A stretch of DNA of 64,000 bases from Fulvivirga ulvae (GTDB lineage: Bacteria; Bacteroidota; Bacteroidia; Cytophagales; Cyclobacteriaceae), in NCBI RefSeq assembly GCF_021389975.1, contig NZ_CP089981.1, positions 186,001 to 250,000 on the forward strand. Reading direction: 5' to 3'. Positions 35,203 through 43,741 of this stretch are shown here, one piece after another. The notes beneath the pieces were generated by a model that saw only the letters and a program-made list of their open reading frames with translations, was not told where the DNA came from and made no database searches. Position 1 is the first letter of the stretch. Every line of letters starts with the position of its first letter. The translations under genes were made by a program, and so were the position numbers.

Positions 35203-35248
35203 TATCCACATTCTCCTTCCTGACGAAACCAAGGGGAGAATGTGGATA
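35203..35248. repeat. Perfect 14-bp inverted repeat
   Basis: TATCCACATTCTCC (35203-35216) and GGAGAATGTGGATA (35235-35248) around an 18-nt centre containing GACGAAACCAAGG. No T-run follows on either strand. Confidence 0.75.
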
Positions 35249-35256
35249 AGGTGTTA

Positions 35257-35281
35257 GTGGCCTGTCGGGAGACGAGGCCAC
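35257..35281. repeat. Dispersed CTGTC hairpin, copy 4 (GGGA loop, bulged G)
   Basis: GTGGCCT-GTC-ggga-GAC-g-AGGCCAC. Same layout as the copy at 35091, with covarying outer stem bases. Confidence 0.75.
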
Positions 35282-35307
35282 GGCGAGGTAGAATGTGGTG
35301 TTTTATA

Positions 35308-35646
35308 TTACTTTTTGCCACCAAACATCAGGATTTCGTTAATATTGACTTCGGTGAAGTATTTCTTTTCACCATCGATGGTTTCGTATGAGCGATGGAT
35401 CAGTTTGCCCTGCACGGCTACCTCCTGCCCTTTCTGCAGGTATTCTTCAGCTATTTTGGCGGTTTTCCCCCAGGCTACAATGTTGTGCCATTGAGTATCT
35501 TCAACTTTTTCTCCTTTTGAATTGCGATAACTGTCGGTAGTAGCAAGTGTGAAAGTGGCCACGGTTTTTCCACTTGTAAGGTTTTTAACTTCAGGATCTT
35601 TACCTAATCTGCCAATCAATTGTACGCTGTTTCTTAAATTTTTCAT
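35308..35646 (-). CDS. ssb: Short single-stranded DNA-binding protein
   Basis: 112 residues forming one OB fold: MKNLRNSVQLIGRLGKDPEV, then TQWHNIVAWGKTAKIAEEYL and GKLIHRSYETIDGEKKY. The acidic C-terminal tail that SSB uses to recruit repair proteins is missing (the protein ends MFGGKK), so this is probably a short accessory paralogue rather than the essential SSB. Many Bacteroidota have such copies, some for competence or phage contexts. It is monocistronic between a repeat-dense region and a gene-free stretch upstream. Confidence 0.92.
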   Translation of the reverse strand: MKNLRNSVQLIGRLGKDPEVKNLTSGKTVATFTLATTDSYRNSKGEKVEDTQWHNIVAWGKTAKIAEEYLQKGQEVAVQGKLIHRSYETIDGEKKYFTEVNINEILMFGGKK

Positions 35647-35895
35647 GTCGTGTAATTATTAATATATTTATAAATTTCATTCTGATGAGTTGTTCATCGA
35701 TTTTGTTGACACAAAGTAAGGGTAGCCAAAAAGCGATAGTCGGATGGTAAATATTTGTAGTCGCTTATTATTCGTTTGTAGTCATTTGTAAATGAATAAA
35801 TAATTAATAATCAGATAATTAAATCGAAACCATTTTAACCAAGTCTGCGAAGATAAAATATAAGTATGGATAAGGCCGGGTCGTATTGACCCTGA

Positions 35896-37776
35896 TCAGG
35901 AATTCTCAAAAGGGACAACAACCCGGAAAGTCGAGCCTTTTCCAGTTTCACTTTCAACGGATATGGTACCACCAATTTTTTCCAGCAATTCCCTGCAAAT
36001 CAGCAAACCTAACCCCGTACCCTTTTCCAGCGCAGTTCCAGCTGTTGAATAGTTTGACACTCCAAATAACTTTTTCAGGGCATCTGCGGGAATGCCAATG
36101 CCTGTATCAGACACTTCAAAAATTATGGTTTCCCCATCAATACGGGATTTTAAACTAACTTCACCATTTCTGTTTGTAAATTTGATGGCATTTGACATTA
36201 AATTGTTGAGCACAATAAAAAGTATTTCCCTATCGGAGGTAAATAGTATATCGACACCATTTTCCACGTCTACTGTTAGCCGCTTTTCTTTTGCAGGGCT
36301 TGCATGATAAATTTTAATTTCATTGAACAATGAGTCGCAATCTATAGGCTCTTTTTGCGGGTTAAATCCCTGAAAGTGGCTCTTTATCCAGGTAATAATA
36401 TTGTTGATGGATGCTTTGGATTGTTGCACGCTCTGTAGCAGCTTTTTTGAAACAGGCACTGCTTCATCGGGAGACATGTGTTTTTTTATGAGCAGGTTAA
36501 GCATGCTCTCAAGGGTATTGATAGGTGTTTTAAAATCATGTATTACTGCTGAAAACATCCTGTCTTTTAATTGGTTCAGGTTATCAAGTTCGTCCCGCTG
36601 TGCTGCTAATTGATGATTATATACCTCAATAGTTTCTTTTTGAGCCTTCAGCTGCTGGTACAGGCTCCGTATTTTCTTATTGACCATAACAAAAAGCAGA
36701 AGCAGGCATATCAACGCAAAGGCCACAATGGCACCTACTATGGAAATGTTTTGTTGTTTTTTAGTTTTAACAATCTGCCGTTCCATCTTTTCTTCCTGTT
36801 CTCTGAAAATAATATTGTTCAGTTGACTTGTCTTTTCCTTCGACTGTATTTTATCATCTATTTCCAGCACTCTCGACTGGTAAAAAAAGGCACTGTCTAT
36901 ATTGCCGATCCGGTGCCATAGCTGAGACATCAGGAGTGCTATATCTCTTTGTATAAAGACCATATGATCTTTATTGGCTATTTGATACGCTTTGTTGCCT
37001 AATGACATGGCCAGATCGGTATTACCCAGGTAGAAGTGGTTCACAGCTATCCCGTAGAGGCAAAATGCTTCGGAATAGTCAATATGTAAATTGTGAAGAT
37101 TGCCTGTGTTGTAGGCTTGCTCCATGAAGTACAATGCACTATCGTATTGCTCCAGACTGAGCAATATTTCCCCTTTTGTGCTGTAAGCGTACATTAACCC
37201 TGTAAAATCCTTTTGATCTGCCACTTCCTCAATAGCAAGGTTTGCATATTTCAGTGCAGCCTCAAATTGATTTAGTTCTTTATATGCCCCGGCAAGATTA
37301 TTATATAAAACAGGAATTTTGTCAGTTAATCCATGTATTTGGGCTACTTCCAGCGCTTTCTGGGTAGACTTGATGGTTAGATCTATCTGACCTGTTTTAT
37401 AAAAACTACCACCAATGAGGTTATGGCTTTCAACCAATGCCTCATACATTGCCTCGCTTTCGAATATCGTATTGGCCTGCTTTAAGTATTCAACAGATTT
37501 AACAAGGTCATTTGTATATTGCTCCGCCAGCCCCAGAGTCAGCAATACCCGTCCTTTGCATTTGTCATTATCATACTGTCTCTGAACGGCTTTGTGATTT
37601 TCTCTGGCCAGTTCTAATGCTTCCTTCGGGCGGACATAAAGTATTTCCCGGATCAGGCTATCTCTTTTACTTACTTGTTCGTTGCATATTTCGTTAAGAT
37701 ACTGACCATGAGTCGTGTGGCACCAAAGCATGGCCATCGCAATGTATAAACTCCGTATAATCTGACAAAAACCCAT
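35896..37776 (-). CDS. TPR-containing sensor histidine kinase
   Basis: 626 residues. A signal or anchor at residues 1-24 is followed by a series of TPRs (about 40-330, including YNNLAGAYKELNQFEAALKY), a transmembrane helix (SIVGAIVAFALICLLLLFVM), a coiled-coil linker, HisKA with His413 (SAVIHDFKTPIN) and a HATPase with DTGIGIP and GTGLGLLICREL. It matches the kinase at 17116-19083 in order and length. There is no partner response regulator nearby and the gene is monocistronic. The phospho-acceptor context (IHDFKTP) differs from the usual SHDLRTP, a common variant. Confidence 0.92.
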   Translation of the reverse strand: MGFCQIIRSLYIAMAMLWCHTTHGQYLNEICNEQVSKRDSLIREILYVRPKEALELARENHKAVQRQYDNDKCKGRVLLTLGLAEQYTNDLVKSVEYLKQANTIFESEAMYEALVESHNLIGGSFYKTGQIDLTIKSTQKALEVAQIHGLTDKIPVLYNNLAGAYKELNQFEAALKYANLAIEEVADQKDFTGLMYAYSTKGEILLSLEQYDSALYFMEQAYNTGNLHNLHIDYSEAFCLYGIAVNHFYLGNTDLAMSLGNKAYQIANKDHMVFIQRDIALLMSQLWHRIGNIDSAFFYQSRVLEIDDKIQSKEKTSQLNNIIFREQEEKMERQIVKTKKQQNISIVGAIVAFALICLLLLFVMVNKKIRSLYQQLKAQKETIEVYNHQLAAQRDELDNLNQLKDRMFSAVIHDFKTPINTLESMLNLLIKKHMSPDEAVPVSKKLLQSVQQSKASINNIITWIKSHFQGFNPQKEPIDCDSLFNEIKIYHASPAKEKRLTVDVENGVDILFTSDREILFIVLNNLMSNAIKFTNRNGEVSLKSRIDGETIIFEVSDTGIGIPADALKKLFGVSNYSTAGTALEKGTGLGLLICRELLEKIGGTISVESETGKGSTFRVVVPFENS

Positions 37777-37892
37777 AATAAGACTCAGGAAATATAACCA
37801 AATCTTCGACCATAGCCGCCTTACTTTCAGGATTATCTTAAGCCGGCTATGCCAATGAGTTTCTTTAAAAATGCTTAAAAGACAATGCCGGA

Positions 37893-38768
37893 TTAGTCTT
37901 TCAAAGTCATTAATTGTTGTTTTGCATTATCATTTTCCGGGTCAAGCTCCAGGACTTTTTGGTACTGTTTTTTAGCCTCTTCTACATTCCCGGCCGCTGC
38001 CAGCGCTTCTCCATAGCTATCGTAAACATTAGGTTCATACCTGAACAGGTGGGTATTAAGCTCGAAAATATAAATAGCCTTTTCCGTTTCACCAGCTTTC
38101 AGTAACACATAGCCCAAAGTATTTAACTCGCTGCTTTTCCCAACCATGTGGTATGTGCTGTAGAGGTAGTATCTTTTCTGTTCTCGCATTTGACCCATAG
38201 TGTTTTTTGTAAAGTGATCCAGAAGAAAATTAGCAGCTTTATAATTCGGTTTTGGAGGATACCCTAATGCTATCTGGGCGACATCTGTAATCAAATCAGA
38301 GGATGGGCTTTCAACGATCCTGGCATACTCGGTATCATCTTTTTTAAAGATAAAGGTCGGAACTCTGTGTATCTGTTTCCCTTTCTCCTCGCTCTCAGGC
38401 CCTTGCTTATAATGGTCACCGGAACCATACAAGCCTATGAATTTTAGCTGACTTCTTTCAAGGCCAAGTTCTTCCCACATTCTCACAAATTTCGGCACCC
38501 AGTTTTTGCTGTCTCCGCACCAGGTACCCATGTAAATTTCGACCTTTGTATTATCCAGATTTTCTTTCCAGTCTGTTTTTGAAAGATCTAATTGGGCATT
38601 TTCATAACTCTCCTTGTACCATTTGCTATATGCAGTATCGGTTTCAAGTACAGTGAGGTCAAACTCTCCGATCAAATGGGTTTGCCCTTTTGCAGAATAT
38701 GTATCAGGATTTTGCCCGTGTACAAAGTGACTAAATACAAGGGCGATAAGGATTAGGGGTAGTTTCAT
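37893..38768 (-). CDS. Periplasmic thioredoxin-like protein with C-terminal TPR
   Basis: 291 residues from the ATG at 38768; an ATG 15 codons upstream gives an unlikely N-terminus. A signal peptide (ending VHGQ) precedes a thioredoxin-like domain with the active-site region GTWCGDSKNWVP near 85-95. The site is CGDS, with only the first Cys, so it is not a simple disulfide reductase. It continues with RVPTFIFKKDD and a TPR-like C-terminus (NVYDSYGEALAAAGNVEEA). The function is unknown. The single-Cys site would fit thiol binding or peroxidase-type chemistry. It is monocistronic. Confidence 0.82.
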   Translation of the reverse strand: MKLPLILIALVFSHFVHGQNPDTYSAKGQTHLIGEFDLTVLETDTAYSKWYKESYENAQLDLSKTDWKENLDNTKVEIYMGTWCGDSKNWVPKFVRMWEELGLERSQLKFIGLYGSGDHYKQGPESEEKGKQIHRVPTFIFKKDDTEYARIVESPSSDLITDVAQIALGYPPKPNYKAANFLLDHFTKNTMGQMREQKRYYLYSTYHMVGKSSELNTLGYVLLKAGETEKAIYIFELNTHLFRYEPNVYDSYGEALAAAGNVEEAKKQYQKVLELDPENDNAKQQLMTLKD

Positions 38769-38872
38769 AATGGTTTGGTTGATTATTGAAATGGTAAAAC
38801 AACATTTTTTCAATCAGTATTTATGTTAATGGGTTGTTAAAGGCTGTAAATGAAGTGTTAAAGGAGTTGTTT

Positions 38873-38945
38873 GATTTTACCAAACCAATAGCTGGCAGAA
38901 CTAAAAAACTGGACATTGCTTAAATTCCGACAGTTTGGTAAAGTC
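38873..38945. repeat. Dispersed TTTACCAAAC inverted repeat, copy 3 (long centre)
   Basis: GATTTTACCAAAC (38873-38885) and GTTTGGTAAAGTC (38933-38945), 12 of 13 positions complementary plus one wobble, with 47 bp between. Confidence 0.55.
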
Positions 38946-39293
38946 AGATTGCTATGGGGCATTGGCAGTAGATAATATCTCCAGGTAGTGGTGATTCTCC
39001 CTTGCAGGGCTTTTGGTTATAATGTGGTGGATTATAAAAAGGCTGCATCTTTGTTCAGGCTTTTGATTTTGAGAGTTTTATGGTATTTGCTGCATATGAA
39101 AGCTGCCGCTGGACATCGGTGGGAGGGTAGTATTTTACCTCACCCTGCCCAGGGCCTTTGGCCATAGCCTGAATGCCCTCTCCGTCGCGGAAGAAGGAAT
39201 TTTTACTTTGCTATAACAGAAGATAGCAGAACTTTCCATGTTCCGGTCCCCCTACAGATCATCTTTAGTATGTAGTATATTCCATCTGTCAGC

Positions 39294-39315
39294 GTGCCTG
39301 TCTGGGGACAGGCAC
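39294..39315. repeat. Dispersed CTGTC hairpin, copy 5 (TGGG loop)
   Basis: Perfect 9-bp stem GTGCCTGTC / GACAGGCAC with a TGGG loop. It lies 35 bp beyond the stop of the zinc-ribbon gene; no T-run follows on the minus strand. Confidence 0.75.
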
Positions 39316-39349
39316 AGGCTGGAGGAACTGATGGTAAATGCACCTGTCC

Positions 39350-40459
39350 TTACTTCCTGAAAAGCCAATAAGAAAGGGCTGAAATACCTATAACAGCGAG
39401 GATTGTCAGTACGATCTTGATTATACTCCATGGTCTCTCGCCTTGTACGGTTCCTGTTCGGGCATTGACTAAAAAGCGGTATAGTTTGCCTTTGAAGTTA
39501 TATGCGCTCACGTAAGCCGGTAGCAGTATGTGCTTGAAGGTTATGTCGGAATAGCCTGTTTTGTAATTGAGAATCCGTTGCTCGTCGCCTCCGATATCCT
39601 GACGGATCAGGTTGGAGATACGGCCATCCATGATTCTACAGGCGTGGCCGAAGCCCTGCTTTAGATCAACCTGGTATTTTTCGGTAATAAAGCCGCTCAG
39701 GTATTTGGCATCAAACGGAATGAGGTTGTTCAGGTCCCAGGGTTGCAGGGCCGTTACCTGTTTTTGAGGCAGGCTCCGGGATGCAGGCACCAGCACATCG
39801 TCGAAGAACTGCTGAACACGACCTGAGGCTGAGTACCAGCGGGTTTTACGAACTTGTCTGGTTTTAGTCACCGATTTGCCGTTTTCGGTAGCTGTATAGG
39901 TTTCTGTTATGTAATAATACTCTCCTCTCTGCCCGATATAGGGTGTGTCCGTATTGGCATCATAGGTCCAGTATGGCAGGTAAACTCCCTTGAAATGGTC
40001 AAATGAAAGCACTGCTTTTTTCAGGGCGTTGGGAGCAAACCAGAGGCCATTAATCCATTTACGGAATGCCTTAAGAGCTTCGTCTTTGGTAACCTTAAAT
40101 GGCAACAGGCTTTTGGGCTGTAATATATCTTCGATATGGGCACTGCTTATCACCAGTGGTGTATCACAATATGGGCAGTGTGATGACGTAATGTTCGGCT
40201 CCAGTGAAGATTCTGCGGCACAAACAGAACATTTTACCACATTTAGCTCCATGTGGTCCTGGGCTACGGATGCCTGATCAAGATGAGCCTCAAAATCCAG
40301 CTCTTCAATGGCGACTTCTGATTGAGGAATTTCGTTGGTTGCACCACAGTAATCGCATACCAGCTCGGTAGTTCCAACTCTGTATTTTAAATCCGCACCG
40401 CAGGAGGTGCAGCCAAAGGTACCTGTAGTAGCAGCCTCCTGATTTAATTGTTGATCCAT
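39350..40459 (-). CDS. Zinc-ribbon membrane protein, partner of an SPFH protein
   Basis: 369 residues. Two TFIIB-type zinc ribbons near the N-terminus: FGCTSCGADL...LVCDYCGA (about 16-42) and VKCSVCAAE...SHCPYCDTPLV (about 75-105). A long central domain (with FHKGVYLPYWTYDA-like PYWTYDA and PYIGQRGEYYY) ends in one transmembrane helix (about 348-366) with a short tail. Related Bacillus YdjG-like proteins pair with SPFH proteins and recruit PspA-type proteins to stressed membranes. Here the gene is 5 bp downstream of an SPFH-GYF gene, so the two form an operon. No PspA homologue is present in the window. Confidence 0.82.
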   Translation of the reverse strand: MDQQLNQEAATTGTFGCTSCGADLKYRVGTTELVCDYCGATNEIPQSEVAIEELDFEAHLDQASVAQDHMELNVVKCSVCAAESSLEPNITSSHCPYCDTPLVISSAHIEDILQPKSLLPFKVTKDEALKAFRKWINGLWFAPNALKKAVLSFDHFKGVYLPYWTYDANTDTPYIGQRGEYYYITETYTATENGKSVTKTRQVRKTRWYSASGRVQQFFDDVLVPASRSLPQKQVTALQPWDLNNLIPFDAKYLSGFITEKYQVDLKQGFGHACRIMDGRISNLIRQDIGGDEQRILNYKTGYSDITFKHILLPAYVSAYNFKGKLYRFLVNARTGTVQGERPWSIIKIVLTILAVIGISALSYWLFRK

Positions 40460-40464
40460 AATTA

Positions 40465-41565
40465 TTATTGAGGAGGAAGTGGTGGTGGTACGCTACCAAA
40501 CAAGTTATTAAGTTCGGGTACCTGACCTGCTGCCGTCCAGTTGCCCATGCCCTGCTTCCAGACCAAAGTTTCCCTGGTGATTTGTTGCTGAGCAACCATT
40601 TGCTGCAAAGCTGCCATATCATATGGCCCGGCCTGCTGTCCATTGATAGCCACATAGAACGCCACCTGGTTGGGAAGTGGTGGTGGTCCGCCTTGTGTTT
40701 GTTGGTTCTGCTGTTGGGAGAAGGCCTGGCCCATCTGGTTGGCCATAGCAAAGCCCATACCCATGCCCATACCTGCACCGGCTGTACCACTTTCGTTTTC
40801 TGCCGCTTTCTCCAGGGCTTTGGCTGCCTTAATTTTGGCAAATTTATCCAAATCCACAGCGTTGAGCCTGCTTAGTTCGAATATCTCGCTCTTAATTTCA
40901 TCCGGCATGGAGATGTTTTCTATGAGAAAATTGGCGAGGTCAATACCGTAGACCTTAAAATCTTCCTGCATAATGCCTTGCACCAACCCTGATATCTCGT
41001 TGGTATTCGCAGCATATTTTTCTACGGGAAGATCAGCCTCTCCAATGGCATCTGTAAAACGTGTAACTACCAGGCTCCGGAGCTGATTGTTGATCTCATC
41101 GGTAGTGAAGTGACCATCTGTACCTACCACTTCGCGGATGAAAAGAGCGGGGTCATTAATCTTCATCACATAGGTACCGAAGGCCCGGATCTCCAACATA
41201 CCGAACCGGCTGTCGGAAAGGGTTATGGGGTTTTTCGTGCCCCATTTCTGATCGGTAAACTTACGGGTGCTAACAAAATACACTTCGGCCTTAAACGGAC
41301 TATCGAAGCCATATTTCCAGCCTTTGAGGGTGGAAAGAATAGGCAGGTTAGCCGTAGTGAGGGTGTACATGCCTGGCAAAAACACATCGGCAAGCTGGCC
41401 TTCGTTAATAAATACCGCTGCCTGACCTTCCCTTACGGTAAGTTTTGCTCCATTTTTAATTTCATTATCGTGTCGTTCAAACCGATATACCAGGGTATTA
41501 TTGGTATTATCGGTCCACTCTATAATGTCGATGAACTCCCCTCTGATGCTGCTAAATAGTCCCAT
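40465..41565 (-). CDS. SPFH-domain protein with Gln/Gly-rich linker and C-terminal GYF_2 domain
   Basis: 366 residues. The SPFH/virion-core-like domain covers about 1-250 (GLFSSIRGEFIDIIEWTDNT at the start, IRAFGTYVMKINDPALFIREVVG in two parts near 125-150, EISGLVQGIMQEDFKVYGIDL near 185-205). A helical KAAKALEKAAE segment leads into a low-complexity Gly/Met/Gln linker (about 265-298). Then comes a GYF_2-like domain (FYVAINGQQAGPYDMAALQQ, about 303-352) and a Pro-rich tail. It is the first gene of the pair with the zinc-ribbon membrane protein. Such SPFH proteins organise bacterial membranes and can localise PspA-type proteins. Confidence 0.9.
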   Translation of the reverse strand: MGLFSSIRGEFIDIIEWTDNTNNTLVYRFERHDNEIKNGAKLTVREGQAAVFINEGQLADVFLPGMYTLTTANLPILSTLKGWKYGFDSPFKAEVYFVSTRKFTDQKWGTKNPITLSDSRFGMLEIRAFGTYVMKINDPALFIREVVGTDGHFTTDEINNQLRSLVVTRFTDAIGEADLPVEKYAANTNEISGLVQGIMQEDFKVYGIDLANFLIENISMPDEIKSEIFELSRLNAVDLDKFAKIKAAKALEKAAENESGTAGAGMGMGMGFAMANQMGQAFSQQQNQQTQGGPPPLPNQVAFYVAINGQQAGPYDMAALQQMVAQQQITRETLVWKQGMGNWTAAGQVPELNNLFGSVPPPLPPQ

Positions 41566-41801
41566 AATTGTAATTTGTTGATAAATGATAATGCCCCAGG
41601 CTGATGTGCTACCTAATCAAATTCCAAATTAATAAACTTTATAATTTCCTGAGTTTTATTTTGTAAAAATTTGATAGAACTGACTGTAATTTAAGTGCAC
41701 ATCCTGGAATTTTATTTTTTAACAATAGTGCTCATCCAATCTACATTCATTTTATGTTGCTCTGCAGAGCACCTCATTTAGAAAAAGACTCAAAAATGAA
41801 T

Positions 41802-42209
41802 TTATTCATCATCTCCAATTTCTGTCCAGGACAGGTTAAGATCGCTGGCTAATCTATCTATATCAAATTCAAAACCTTTGGGAAAATTAGCGGTAGCAAT
41901 ACCTCCAAAATCCACCTGCCAGAAACCTCCTCTCTTTGTCAGTTCATCACCAAGCAACCTGTAGTCTGACTCTTTGTATTCGGGAGATAAAAAGAAACAC
42001 CTTGTTATGTATTCTGATTCTTTGGTGATTTTTACTATCTGATGCTTTCCCTCGTTATTGATGATGGTTTCAAACTCCGTCCCAAGGGTCAACCTGAAAT
42101 TGAAAATATCATTATCAAGCATTCTGAATTTGTTATCAGCAATCTGTTCTACATACAACCTGGTAGTAGAATGCTCCCTTTTGTCGTAGATTTCTATTTC
42201 AACTTCCAT
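41802..42209 (-). CDS. Small DUF4265-like hypothetical protein
   Basis: 135 residues from the ATG at 42209, which leaves a 4-bp gap to the upstream 5'-nucleotidase gene; an ATG at 42239 would overlap it by 26 nt. The pattern (EIYDKREHSTTRLYVEQI; FRMLDNDIFNFRLTLGTEFE; then KESDYRLLGDELTKRGGFW) resembles DUF4265-type proteins of unknown function, with alternating strands and a C-terminal acidic helix. No catalytic residues are evident. It follows the nucleotidase gene in a likely two-gene operon, although a functional link is unproven. Confidence 0.68.
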   Translation of the reverse strand: MEVEIEIYDKREHSTTRLYVEQIADNKFRMLDNDIFNFRLTLGTEFETIINNEGKHQIVKITKESEYITRCFFLSPEYKESDYRLLGDELTKRGGFWQVDFGGIATANFPKGFEFDIDRLASDLNLSWTEIGDDE

Positions 42210-42213
42210 ATTA

Positions 42214-43638
42214 TTAAAAATACCTGTCACACCCTTCATAATCCACTGTACTATTGACTGTCTTCAAATATTGGATGATAGTTTCTGCCGAGGTCAATTC
42301 CTTAATATCTGCTCCGCTATAATTAAAGTAGCTGTCATGAACAGCAGGTATGTAGTCGTTGATTCCGATCGTAACCGTTTCGCTATCACTCATCTCGTCT
42401 CCGGATTCATTGTAAATGATAATTCCCGAACCTGAATTTTCCAGTGTAATGCCGGAAATGTGCATCCGGGTTCCGGTACTTTCAAAGAAGTCTTTTATTT
42501 CAGCTACCGTCATTGTAAATACCACACTTCCATTGTTGAAGGGATCCATCCTGTATATCTCCATAGCTGTAATATCCCCCTCATCAATCCCTGCCCGTAT
42601 GCCTCCACCATTTTGAAAAGATGCATCTACCCCCATGTATTCTTTCAAAGCAGTAGTATAAAAACATCCCAATTCCGTAGTATTAAGGTACGACGTAGCA
42701 TAACCGACAACTTCTTCAAACTCCGGCGCATCATTATACGCATCAATAATGCCCTTTAACTCTTCATCTACCTCAGTATACTCATTTAAATCAATCAGAT
42801 CAGTGTCAATTACCTCTACCTTCCCACCTTCAACGGTAAGCTCTATCTTACCCAAATGCGAAAGGTATGAGCCTACCTGAAATATCGGGATACCGTTTAC
42901 CTTCTCGTTTACAAAAGTGTGGCTATGCCCTCCTACGATCAAATCAAAATACGGAAAGTCATTGGCTAACTTTTTATCAGTGTACTCTCCCAGATGGGTC
43001 AATGCCATATATACGTCTGCATTTTCGCTTGTCTTCAGAGATTGATATTGGCCTGCCACATCCGTATAAGGCTGGAATTCCAGATCCATAACACGCCAAG
43101 GGTGGGTTGAGGGGATAACCTCTCCTTCTTTTCCGTTGGTTTCCACAAGACCAAGTACAGTTATCTTCAAATCGTCAATGGTTAATGTTTTATAAGGATC
43201 GGGTTGCGGAAGCTCACTTCCACTTGTATTGACATTGGCACAAACCCAATCAAACTCGGCTTCTGCATAGCGATTGCTCAGAATAGGCACACCGTAATCA
43301 AACTCATGATTGCCCAATACCGCTATATCTACCCCTGCCCTGTTCATAACGTCCACCATAGGGTAGCCCTTCTTGTTATATTGATCAACGATAGGGTTGC
43401 CGGAAAATATATCCCCTCCACATACCAGTAACACATTGGTTTTCTCCTTTTCAGCATCTACGATATGCTTGATCTTGGCAAAGTTATCCAATTGACCGTG
43501 CGGATCATTAAACAAGAAAATGGTGAGCCGCTTTTCTTTTTCAGGAATAGAGCCGAAGTCATCGTTTTTACATGAAACCGTTAAGACCAGTAGAAAAAAG
43601 ATAAGACAGACCGGAAAGAAGAAATTAAATTGCCGCAT
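42214..43638 (-). CDS. 5'-nucleotidase / UshA-family metallophosphatase lipoprotein
   Basis: 474 residues. A lipoprotein signal with TVSC (Cys about 23) precedes the calcineurin-like domain (about 38-290): FNDPHGQLDN, GGDIFSGN, LGNHEFDYG and GGHSHT supply the metal ligands and catalytic His. The C-terminal 5'-nucleotidase domain (about 310-470) contains NGGGIRAGIDEG and MDPFNN. It is predicted to hydrolyse nucleotides or related phosphoesters in the periplasm or on the cell surface. The first metal motif reads NDPHG rather than NDFHG, a mild variant. A small DUF4265-like gene follows directly. Confidence 0.94.
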   Translation of the reverse strand: MRQFNFFFPVCLIFFLLVLTVSCKNDDFGSIPEKEKRLTIFLFNDPHGQLDNFAKIKHIVDAEKEKTNVLLVCGGDIFSGNPIVDQYNKKGYPMVDVMNRAGVDIAVLGNHEFDYGVPILSNRYAEAEFDWVCANVNTSGSELPQPDPYKTLTIDDLKITVLGLVETNGKEGEVIPSTHPWRVMDLEFQPYTDVAGQYQSLKTSENADVYMALTHLGEYTDKKLANDFPYFDLIVGGHSHTFVNEKVNGIPIFQVGSYLSHLGKIELTVEGGKVEVIDTDLIDLNEYTEVDEELKGIIDAYNDAPEFEEVVGYATSYLNTTELGCFYTTALKEYMGVDASFQNGGGIRAGIDEGDITAMEIYRMDPFNNGSVVFTMTVAEIKDFFESTGTRMHISGITLENSGSGIIIYNESGDEMSDSETVTIGINDYIPAVHDSYFNYSGADIKELTSAETIIQYLKTVNSTVDYEGCDRYF

Positions 43639-43741
43639 GGATATAGCTAAGGCCTAATAAAAACGACACTAAAATAGTCCTTTTGCTTTTTTGAAAGGTT
43701 ACAGATTAGGTTAAGTTTTCAAGAAATTATAAAATGACTAA

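Larger units (their letters stand above)
35018..35307. other. Repeat-dense intergenic region downstream of exbD
   Basis: 290 bp without a gene. It contains two CTGTC hairpins (35091-35113, 35257-35281), a perfect 14-bp inverted repeat (35203-35216 / 35235-35248, TATCCACATTCTCC), and six degenerate copies of GGACGAGACCACGG (around 35043, 35101, 35128, 35171, 35221 and 35270). Confidence 0.7.
38769..39349. other. 581-bp gene-free interval with repeats
   Basis: Contains a GCTTTACYAA-class inverted repeat with a long centre (38873-38945), a CTGTC hairpin (39294-39315), and an 18-bp word (39171-39188) that matches the reverse complement of 15443-15460 at 17 positions. No plausible coding frame. 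Confidence 0.55.

Noticed and set aside
35018..35307. Possible CRISPR array because of recurrent GGACGAGACCACGG units
   Set aside because: Units are degenerate, spacing is irregular (about 26 to 50 bp), there are no constant-length spacers, and no cas genes are present.
40305..40841. 178-codon minus-strand frame overlapping the SPFH gene end and the zinc-ribbon gene start
   Set aside because: Trp/Arg/Pro-rich translation typical of a wrong frame through Gln/Gly-rich coding sequence; both overlapped genes are well supported.
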